Origin: Oscillospiraceae bacterium
GTDB taxonomy: Bacteria > Bacillota > Clostridia > Oscillospirales > Ruminococcaceae
DNA length: 11,589 bases
Assembly (NCBI GenBank): GCA_015067375.1
Contig: SVMQ01000043.1
Coordinates: 1-11,589, forward strand
Direction: 5' to 3'
In this document: positions 6,633-11,589 of the stretch, in pieces
Position numbering within the stretch: the first letter of the stretch is position 1
How the letters are laid out: each line of letters opens with the position of its first letter
Made by a program: the position numbers and the translations under genes
The notes under the pieces: generated by a model
Databases searched by the model: none
Seen by the model: the letters and a program-made list of their open reading frames with translations, nothing else
Told to the model about the DNA's origin: nothing

Positions 6633-7469
6633 TTACACGATCTGAAACAATACCACGCCGATAACGCAGATAACACTTCCGATCAGATTAAGCTTTGAGC
6701 ACCGCTCCTTACGGATAAGTCCGATAAAGAAAAGCGCGACAAGTATCATCGGCTGGATAAAGGAGTAATTTGCAAGGCTTATCGAGATAACAGCATTTTC
6801 AAGCAGCATTCCTATTACATTGGGGATCCTCGCAAGAATTACTTTAAGTGCGCCCTGTTTGTTCTTTTTCACGATCTCCGACGGCTTTATCATAAAAAAC
6901 ATTATAATAGCTATCAGAACGAGCGCAGGCAGAAGCTGCATCGTCGGGGAGATATATGGCGTAAACGCTTTTATCACAAGCCCGTAGCCGTACTTCGCAG
7001 CAAGATAAAGAACAAGCGGAACAGCTATCTTTCTGTATTCTATCTTACCCTCCTTGCCCGAGCGCGCAATAAACACAAGACCAACTACCGTTACTGCTAT
7101 GCAAAACAGTTTCAGCAAACGCATATCTGCACCATAAAAGATATCGGTCACATAGGAGGCAAACAGCGTTACGCCGAGCCACGCCTTAAGCTCAAATGCA
7201 GACAGCTGCTTAAGCACAAGCGCGCTCATCTGAAACTCGAGTAGCTTACACAACGCGATCAAAAGAATTGCTGCAAAGCTCTGCCATGTCAGCTGAAAAT
7301 GCAATTCCTGAAACGGCAAGGCAAACAACAGAAACACCGACATCGACGAGCACATAAGAAATGTGAACTCGTTGCCTGTAAATTTTGCTTCCGACACAGC
7401 ATACTTGTCACTAAGCGAGGTCGTCGTGTAGCACGCTGTCACTGCCAACATCATTATTACAACATTCAT
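6633..7469 (-). CDS. EamA/DMT-superfamily permease, ten membrane segments
   Basis: A 278-residue integral membrane protein. Hydrophobic stretches fit about ten transmembrane helices in two halves: roughly 2-15, 36-54, 64-84, 93-112, 118-136, then 148-166, 175-194, 207-232, 236-252 and 260-278. Basic loops such as RSGKEGKIEYRK and KKNKQGALK fall between them. The short N-terminal half with CKLLEFQMSALVLKQLSAFELKAW and the closing NLIGSVICVIGVVLFQ are typical of drug/metabolite-type transporters. Substrates of such proteins cannot be read from sequence. The start at 7469 has a GAAAGG 12 bases upstream, rather far, so a start at Met6 or Met7 is possible. Its place directly before the GH26 mannanase suggests a linked role, perhaps movement of a mannan-derived product, but ATP- or sodium-driven sugar porters are more usual for that job. 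Confidence 0.85.
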   Translation of the reverse strand: MNVVIMMLAVTACYTTTSLSDKYAVSEAKFTGNEFTFLMCSSMSVFLLFALPFQELHFQLTWQSFAAILLIALCKLLEFQMSALVLKQLSAFELKAWLGVTLFASYVTDIFYGADMRLLKLFCIAVTVVGLVFIARSGKEGKIEYRKIAVPLVLYLAAKYGYGLVIKAFTPYISPTMQLLPALVLIAIIMFFMIKPSEIVKKNKQGALKVILARIPNVIGMLLENAVISISLANYSFIQPMILVALFFIGLIRKERCSKLNLIGSVICVIGVVLFQIV

Positions 7470-7508
7470 GTCACCATCTGACCTTTCACCGTTTTCTTTA
7501 CTGGTCTT

Positions 7509-7537
7509 ATTTTACCACAAGCGCATTTACATTTCCA
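7509..7537 (-). promoter_or_regulatory. Possible promoter of the permease-mannanase operon
   Basis: On the minus strand TGGAAA (7532-7537) and TAAAAT (7509-7514) are 17 bases apart and about 40 bases before the permease start. The -35 is poor, so this is only a fair candidate, but no better pair was seen in the 150 bases upstream. Confidence 0.35.
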
Positions 7538-7617
7538 TTGTCATTTTAAGCATGATTTATTGCAAATCCGCGCACAAAACAGCAATAATTACATCATTGT
7601 TATCCAATATTTTTTTA

Positions 7618-7932
7618 ATACAAGATACGGGAGCAGTTTGTATCTGCTCCCGTAATTATTATGTAGATTTCTATCAGTCGCTCGACTATCCGCTTCATCC
7701 GCGTAGCCTTCCCCTACCTATAGTTCATCAGATAACAGCAATCAATTCCTGCTAAAATCGCTGCCGCGTTTATCATAATCCCGACCGCAGGCGCTTTACC
7801 TTTAGCTGCTCGCCTCCTGTCGAAGCCACGGAGTTATTGAGAGGATTTAACAGCATGCGGAGCGATTTTCTTATTTGACCAAGGTATCGATAACGTCAAC
7901 AGTAGTCTCTACATCAGAACCATCGTTACGAT
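7618..7932 (-). ncRNA. Candidate structured non-coding RNA of about 310 nt, family not recognised
   Basis: This stretch has no credible gene but a dense set of complementary arms (plus-strand coordinates): ATGTAGA 7661-7667 with TCTACAT 7908-7914, closing almost the whole element; TTGAC 7875-7879 with GTCAA 7895-7899; AAAATCGCT 7754-7762 plus CCGC 7764-7767 with GCGG 7857-7860 plus AGCGATTTT 7861-7869 (13 pairs, one bulge); inside it AATCC 7777-7781 with GGATT 7843-7847; then CGAC/GTCG (7782-7785, 7819-7822) stacked over AGGCG/CGCCT (7789-7793, 7811-7815); and small hairpins AGTC-GACT at 7676-7687 and GTAG-CTAC at 7703-7717. Read on the minus strand, a promoter-like pair lies just upstream and a GC-rich hairpin at the end. 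I could not match it to tRNA, tmRNA, RNase P, SRP, 6S RNA or any riboswitch I know. Helices were found by eye without energy or covariation tests. Confidence 0.42.
7626..7654 (-). terminator. Strong hairpin at the end of the candidate RNA
   Basis: An 11-bp perfect stem, TACGGGAGCAG (7626-7636) with CTGCTCCCGTA (7644-7654), has a 7-base loop. No convincing T tract follows on either strand (TCTTGTATT on the minus strand, ATTATTATG on the plus strand). As the two flanking genes diverge from this region, no protein gene transcript ends here, so the hairpin best fits the end of a minus-strand RNA. Confidence 0.5.
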
Positions 7933-7938
7933 CACCAT

Positions 7939-7966
7939 ATTGTACCATACACACATCAAAACTCAA
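7939..7966 (-). promoter_or_regulatory. Promoter-like pair in front of the candidate RNA
   Basis: On the minus strand TTGAGT (7961-7966) and TACAAT (7939-7944) are separated by 16 bases, each with four or five consensus positions. Transcription would start near 7932, just ahead of the closing helix of the candidate RNA. It could be a chance match in AT-rich DNA. Confidence 0.4.
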
Positions 7967-8106
7967 TACTGCGAACTAATGCCGCACTCATCATTACGAG
8001 TACAGCTTGATTTATTATCTTTAATCATACTATAACATCATCACATACACATTCAGAAAGCCGTCCTGATATGCCAGAACAATGCCATTTGCATACCGAA
8101 ATATAC
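7967..8106. other. AT-rich gene-free spacer
   Basis: Between the candidate RNA promoter and the GH5 gene promoter I see no gene, repeat or clear structure. All frames are broken by stops on both strands. It probably only separates two divergent transcription units. Confidence 0.6.
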
Positions 8107-8135
8107 TTGACATTGCTGAAACAGCGATGTATAAT
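8107..8135 (+). promoter_or_regulatory. Perfect consensus sigma-A promoter with a dyad in its spacer
   Basis: TTGACA (8107-8112), 17 bases, TATAAT (8130-8135): both boxes match the consensus exactly. The spacer contains a near-perfect dyad, TTGCTG-AAA-CAGCGA (8113-8127), lying between the boxes, where a bound repressor would exclude RNA polymerase. Transcription should begin near 8142, giving a leader of about 85 bases with partly complementary segments (GATCAaTAAAT and ATTTAtaTGATC) before the ribosome binding site. Confidence 0.85.
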
Positions 8136-8226
8136 ACTGGTAAAGATCAATAAATTTTAGCTGATTGTAATTTATACTTATTAGCAGATTTATATGATCA
8201 ATTTGTAGTTTTAGGGAGGGAAGAAA

Positions 8227-10911
8227 ATGAAAAAGATCTTATCATTTTTGTTGAGCCTTGTACTTGTAAGCACTCTGTTGCTCTCAGATGCAGGCATTGT
8301 TGTTAATGCAAGCGCGGCAAGCAAATACACTTCTTTAGGTCAGACCTACATCACGCTTGATGGCGAGCGTTATCAGACAAAAGCATATATAGATGCAAAC
8401 GAGGATATATTCGTTTCTGTTTCCGCAATAGATACGCTTCTCGGAATCAAAGCAAAATCGAAATTCAAGGTGAGCGGAAAGCCATACGGTAATCTTACAA
8501 AGGCTTGTTCCGATGCAGGAATGGAATCATATGAATACGATGATGTTCTGAATTATGTATATATCTGGAGCGAGGTCTTGGAGGATGAATTCGGCTCAGA
8601 CGCCGACCTGACAAGAATTGAATACTATAAACTCGGCACGCCCACGGATAAACACATTACATTCAAGAGCTTTTTCAATATTCTTGATAGGGCAGTAAAA
8701 AAAGCCGCTCCGAAAAAGCTTGCGGACTGGAAGAGCATATCCGAATTCAAAACGCTTCGTTCCTCTAAAAAAGGTGTTACCCGAATCGACGCGGCTATGA
8801 TCATCCAAAGAATGGCGGCACTTCTTGGAAATGAGTATTGCGATTTTAATCATGATCTTGGACTGGTCACTCCGAAATGGGGCAATGCGATGGGTGAGAT
8901 CGAATCTGCACAGAAAAAATGCAGAGTTAAAAATATATCCCCGTATAATTACGGCGGATTTGAGACCTCAGAGTGGATATATGATCAGAACTGGGACTGG
9001 AGGATGCTTTCGGCCCACTTCGTTATCGGCAGAAAGTCATTATACAGCGGAAATATTCTTTTTGATCTGGATGAAGAGAATAAGTCCATGCATTTTGACA
9101 AGTACATAACCTCTAAGGAAACGATGCTTGCCGCAGCACGTCTGCTGGACTCTGTAGAAAAAGCTAAAAGCACCTTCATGAAAAAGAGTACAGATCCCTC
9201 TGTGCGAAGCTATAACGAAAAGATCATCACTCCCGAGATCGTGAGATTTGCGTCTGAGATGCCTGATATTTCGGATGAAAATATCCCCGACTGGAAGGGT
9301 GTGATCTGGCCGGAGGCAGTTGAAAACGGATCTCTGCAGGCAGACACCGTTACGGATATGATCAAGATGTGGTCACAGTGGGGCTTTAATTCGGTACGTT
9401 ATTACATTCCTTACACTATGCTTTTTTCGCTTGATGGCTCAAAGGTAAACGAAGCTGAGCTTAACAGGCTTGACCGTATCGTTGCTGCCGCTATGAAGAA
9501 TAAGATACATATTGAGCTGGTATTTAGCGGACTGCCCGGTATGAACCAGGATCTGTCAGAAAACCAGTTTATTATGGGTGGACAGTTTGATCTTTTCTAC
9601 AATCCCGAAAAACAGAAGCAGGCAAGGCTTGTATGGGAAACACTTGCAGAGAGATATGCGGCACTACCTAATTCTGTGCTCTCATTTAATCTACTTCAGG
9701 AGATCCTGCCCGGTACGGATGTCAACCTGCTGTATGATGATGACATAGCTAAGGTATATATGGATCTGATCGACGGCATAAGGAAATATGATCCCGACAG
9801 ATTCATTGTGTTTGAAGATCCTCCATACGAAAATAATACACAGCGTACCGAAATCGTAACAAGAGCAATTTGCAACAAGTACGATAATGTTCAGGTCGCT
9901 TATAACTATGGTGATCAGCCCTTTATATATTACCACATGACTGTTGAAGAGGGTGAGCATCTCGACAACTGTCCACGCTCGATGTTTGAAGCAGAATATC
10001 CGCGAAAATATTATTCGCTTAACTGGTATCTTAACCCTGAGAATCCACTGATCATGACAGGCGAGCTTCCCGCGGGCACGACTATTGATTTCGAAATATG
10101 GCAGATATACACCGAGGACGCTGACATTATTGTAAAAGCTGATGGAAAAACGATCTATTCCGAACATATAAGTCAGCCTGAAGGATTTTCTGAATACAAG
10201 GTGTCAGCAGCGCTTTCAGGCAGGTTACCCTATCGTGACAGTCAAAAGACGGTCAGTGTTACTCTTGAGAAGGATACCGAAAAAGTAGAGATCATCATTG
10301 ATGGCGGCGAATGGGACTGCATCAACTGGAGCGGAATGCTCGTAACGCTTCCTGAAGAATATGCGGTGGAGCGTATGTACCGTCCGTCTGTTTATGAGTT
10401 TTATCTTGAGCATGGCAGAATGCCTGAGGGTGATGAATGGAGTCAGCTTTATCCGCACCTGCGAAAGACCTCCGAGATAATAATCGCCCCCTTTCTTGAT
10501 GAAGGTCATACTCCATCGAATCATATCATCATCAATCCCGATGTTACCTATGCGACAGATTCGATATACCACGTGTCAGATATAAACGCTATTTCCGAAT
10601 GGATCAAAAAGGTACAAAGCAAAGATCTTGGCAAGGTGATCATGAGATATGAGAACGCATCCTTCAGCGGCAATTATTATTCATGTATTCGTTATTACGA
10701 CGATTTGCTGAAGAGTTGCAAGAAATATAAACTTGACTGGTACACAAATGATTTCAGCTACAATAACTATGTTTATGTCCCTGATCATCAGTCCTATGCA
10801 CTTGAGGGATGCTGGCCTGATTCCAAAAATGTGAAATACTATGATGGCTGGTTAAGAATTGACATGATGAATGTATACCTCAAGTATCTTGATGTAACAA
10901 AGATCAAATAA
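8227..10911 (+). CDS. Large secreted protein with a GH5-like barrel, inserted beta-sandwich and SLH-like N-terminus
   Basis: An 894-residue exported protein. The signal peptide (MKKILSFLLSLVLVSTLLLS) probably ends near residue 30 (NASA). Residues about 38-85 look like a copper-amine-oxidase-N-type stalk (YITLDGERYQTKAYIDAN, IFVSVSAIDTLLG). Three segments resemble the conserved helix of S-layer homology repeats: ITFKSFFNILDRAV (144-157), VTRIDAAMIIQRMAALLG (184-201) and YITSKETMLAAARLLDS (293-309). From about 345 on a clan GH-A, GH5-like fold is suggested: WGFNSVRYYIPYTM with Arg391, the acid/base candidate Glu492 in LSFNLLQEIL, and the nucleophile candidate Glu809 in VIMRYENASFSG. About residues 599-718 form an inserted beta-rich domain (FEIWQIYTEDADIIVKADG to GEWDCINWSG). 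The usual Asn-Glu pair is Gln-Glu here, so the subfamily is unusual. A GGGAGGG ribosome binding site lies seven bases before the start. Substrate unknown; likely a plant beta-glycan. Confidence 0.82.
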   Translation: MKKILSFLLSLVLVSTLLLSDAGIVVNASAASKYTSLGQTYITLDGERYQTKAYIDANEDIFVSVSAIDTLLGIKAKSKFKVSGKPYGNLTKACSDAGMESYEYDDVLNYVYIWSEVLEDEFGSDADLTRIEYYKLGTPTDKHITFKSFFNILDRAVKKAAPKKLADWKSISEFKTLRSSKKGVTRIDAAMIIQRMAALLGNEYCDFNHDLGLVTPKWGNAMGEIESAQKKCRVKNISPYNYGGFETSEWIYDQNWDWRMLSAHFVIGRKSLYSGNILFDLDEENKSMHFDKYITSKETMLAAARLLDSVEKAKSTFMKKSTDPSVRSYNEKIITPEIVRFASEMPDISDENIPDWKGVIWPEAVENGSLQADTVTDMIKMWSQWGFNSVRYYIPYTMLFSLDGSKVNEAELNRLDRIVAAAMKNKIHIELVFSGLPGMNQDLSENQFIMGGQFDLFYNPEKQKQARLVWETLAERYAALPNSVLSFNLLQEILPGTDVNLLYDDDIAKVYMDLIDGIRKYDPDRFIVFEDPPYENNTQRTEIVTRAICNKYDNVQVAYNYGDQPFIYYHMTVEEGEHLDNCPRSMFEAEYPRKYYSLNWYLNPENPLIMTGELPAGTTIDFEIWQIYTEDADIIVKADGKTIYSEHISQPEGFSEYKVSAALSGRLPYRDSQKTVSVTLEKDTEKVEIIIDGGEWDCINWSGMLVTLPEEYAVERMYRPSVYEFYLEHGRMPEGDEWSQLYPHLRKTSEIIIAPFLDEGHTPSNHIIINPDVTYATDSIYHVSDINAISEWIKKVQSKDLGKVIMRYENASFSGNYYSCIRYYDDLLKSCKKYKLDWYTNDFSYNNYVYVPDHQSYALEGCWPDSKNVKYYDGWLRIDMMNVYLKYLDVTKIK

Positions 10912-10977
10912 AATCAAACAGAACACCCTCATCTGCTACACACAACTCAGCAGGTAAAAACGGACAATAGAAAAATT

Positions 10978-11015
10978 TCCTCCTGTGGTATAACCAAAAC
11001 CATAGGAGGATTTTT
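10978..11015 (+). terminator. Terminator after the GH5-like gene
   Basis: TCCTCCTGTGGT (10978-10989) pairs with ACCATAGGAGGA (10999-11010), 12 pairs with one G-T wobble and a 9-base loop, followed by TTTTT (11011-11015). It lies 66 bases after the GH5-like stop codon. The 3' arm is at the same time a perfect Shine-Dalgarno sequence for the mini-ORF that follows. Confidence 0.75.
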
Positions 11016-11042
11016 ATGTCAAGACAGTATGCACACCAATGA
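11004..11042 (+). other. Eight-codon mini-ORF behind a perfect Shine-Dalgarno, possible gene relic
   Basis: AGGAGGA (11004-11010) stands five bases before an ATG (11016) that encodes MSRQYAHQ and stops at 11042. The peptide recalls the first residues of some IS-type transposase orfA proteins (MSRQYxH...), so it may be the stump of a lost insertion sequence; this is from memory and untested. A real leader peptide is also conceivable because the Shine-Dalgarno is buried in the hairpin stem. Confidence 0.25.
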
Positions 11043-11061
11043 ACGTTTAGAAATATAAGCT

Positions 11062-11087
11062 TCGGCGGAGATATCTCACTCCGCCGA
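11062..11087 (-). terminator. Terminator hairpin of the right-hand GH2 gene
   Basis: TCGGCGGAG (11062-11070) and CTCCGCCGA (11079-11087) form a perfect 9-bp GC-rich stem with an 8-base loop, 12 bases after the GH2 stop codon on the minus strand. The following minus-strand bases (AGCTTATATTTC) are only partly T-rich. On the plus strand ATTTCATTATT follows, so it may serve both convergent genes. Confidence 0.7.
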
Positions 11088-11099
11088 TTTCATTATTAC

Positions 11100-11589
11100 T
11101 TACTCTGCCGACCACTCCACACAGTCCTCCATGACCCTGCCGTCGCTGAAATACGCCCGCACGATCACGCTGTTATCTCCTGCGGCAAGAGCGACATTCT
11201 TCCATACAAATACCGTCGGAAGCTGTGCATCATGTACACCCTCACCGATGCTGACGCCGTTTACAAAAAGCTCGGCACGCCCTGCGTTGGAATATGCCTT
11301 TACCTCGGGAATAAGGCGGCTGCGCCCGCTGAAACGCTTGTCTGTAAGCCACACCATAGGCTCGCTGTTCCATACCGACTTGTAGAAATAATATGCGTCC
11401 TTAGGGATGCGCTCACGGGTGACAAGTCCCTTGTCATTCTGACCCTTAGTGTCGCCCTCCTCCCTGACGTCAGAGGCAAAGTCAAACATACACCAGATAT
11501 ACTTGCCCCATAGGTACTGCCTTGCCGCAAACTGAGCCCAGATACGCTCGTGCATGGCAGACTGATAGTTCTCGTAGTGACGCTTGCCC
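11100..11589 (-). CDS. GH2 glycoside hydrolase, C-terminal part, cut by the right window edge
   Basis: About 162 codons of the end of a second GH2 enzyme, probably a beta-galactosidase of the shorter type. The visible part begins GKRHYENYQSAMHERIWAQF, continues through YLWGKYIWCMFDFASDVREEG, the end of the TIM barrel, and NDKGLVTRERIPKDAYYFYK, a strong GH2 signature just before the C-terminal domain. It closes with an immunoglobulin-like domain (VKAYSNAGRAELFVNGVSIG to DGRVMEDCVEW), of the kind found in DUF4982-type GH2 enzymes. The catalytic residues are outside the window. It is convergent with the GH5-like gene and ends at a GC-rich hairpin. It is not the missing half of the GH2 gene at the left edge. 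Confidence 0.9.
   Translation of the reverse strand, partial: GKRHYENYQSAMHERIWAQFAARQYLWGKYIWCMFDFASDVREEGDTKGQNDKGLVTRERIPKDAYYFYKSVWNSEPMVWLTDKRFSGRSRLIPEVKAYSNAGRAELFVNGVSIGEGVHDAQLPTVFVWKNVALAAGDNSVIVRAYFSDGRVMEDCVEWSAE

Noticed and set aside
7661-7760. A tRNA or other standard RNA gene in the hairpin-rich stretch.
   Set aside because: No T-loop consensus, no anticodon arm of correct size and no CCA end were found on either strand.
7754-7869. A MITE-like element, because AAAATCGCT and AGCGATTTT form terminal inverted repeats.
   Set aside because: No target-site duplication flanks the arms, and the inner pairings continue the structure in the manner of an RNA helix rather than a transposon remnant.
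7671-7870. Short overlapping minus-strand reading frames, one ending KVKRLRSGL and another starting MINAAAILAG with an in-frame TAG.
   Set aside because: No ribosome binding sites, several stops and frame changes, and the same bases are explained better by base pairing. The frames look like by-products of a structured RNA.
7618-7932. A group I intron, because GACTA and TAGTC segments resemble the P7 pairing.
   Set aside because: The conserved P, Q, R and S elements do not occur in the required order, the element is short and no interrupted gene flanks it.
7871-7948. A 25-codon minus-strand ORF (MVQYGDRNDGSDVETTVDVIDTLVK) in the gene-free region.
   Set aside because: It has no ribosome binding site, overlaps the -10 of the promoter-like pair and lies within the nested helices. 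A coding relic cannot be fully excluded.
1-11589. The GH2 N-terminal half at the left edge and the GH2 C-terminal half at the right edge could be one gene on a circular molecule of this size.
   Set aside because: Joining the edges would leave out about 170 residues of the catalytic barrel, including the acid/base region, and the two halves look like different GH2 subtypes. They are best seen as two genes.

Overview
The window looks like a chromosomal carbohydrate-use region from a low- to mid-GC Gram-positive anaerobe, most likely a Ruminococcaceae member close to Ruminococcus. This rests on the protein style, the GAAAGGA or GGAGG ribosome binding sites in front of nearly every gene, sigma-A promoters with 17-bp spacers, and the density of plant- and glycan-degrading enzymes. 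The genus is an inference; no rRNA or other marker is present. None of the intact enzymes has a dockerin.

Layout. (1) 1-2519, minus strand: a GH29 alpha-L-fucosidase followed after 12 bases by a LacZ-type GH2 beta-galactosidase that runs off the left edge. (2) 2687-3529, minus strand: an AraC-family regulator, divergent from (3) 3780-5140, plus strand: a GH27 alpha-galactosidase whose stop codon overlaps the start of a 67-residue CxxC...CxxC protein. The operon ends at a strong terminator at 5220-5254. (4) 5269-7469, minus strand: an EamA/DMT-type permease followed after 32 bases by a GH26 beta-mannanase lipoprotein. (5) 7470-8226: about 750 bases without a convincing protein gene. They hold a possible structured non-coding RNA on the minus strand and the consensus promoter of the next gene. 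(6) 8227-10911, plus strand: an 894-residue secreted protein with divergent SLH-like motifs, a GH5-like barrel and an inserted beta-sandwich, followed by a terminator. (7) 11100-11589, minus strand: the C-terminal end of a second GH2 enzyme entering from the right edge.

How it works together (inference). The secreted GH5-like protein and the lipid-anchored GH26 enzyme would cut long polymers such as mannans outside the cell. The leaderless GH27, GH29 and GH2 enzymes would remove galactose and fucose from imported oligosaccharides in the cytoplasm. The AraC protein probably senses one of these sugars and controls the GH27 operon and perhaps GH29-GH2. A direct repeat between the divergent promoters is a plausible binding site.

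The most unusual object is the gene-poor stretch at about 7618-7966. On the minus strand it has a promoter-like pair, a set of nested complementary arms and a GC-rich terminal hairpin, arranged as in a roughly 310-nt structured RNA. I cannot assign it to a known family.
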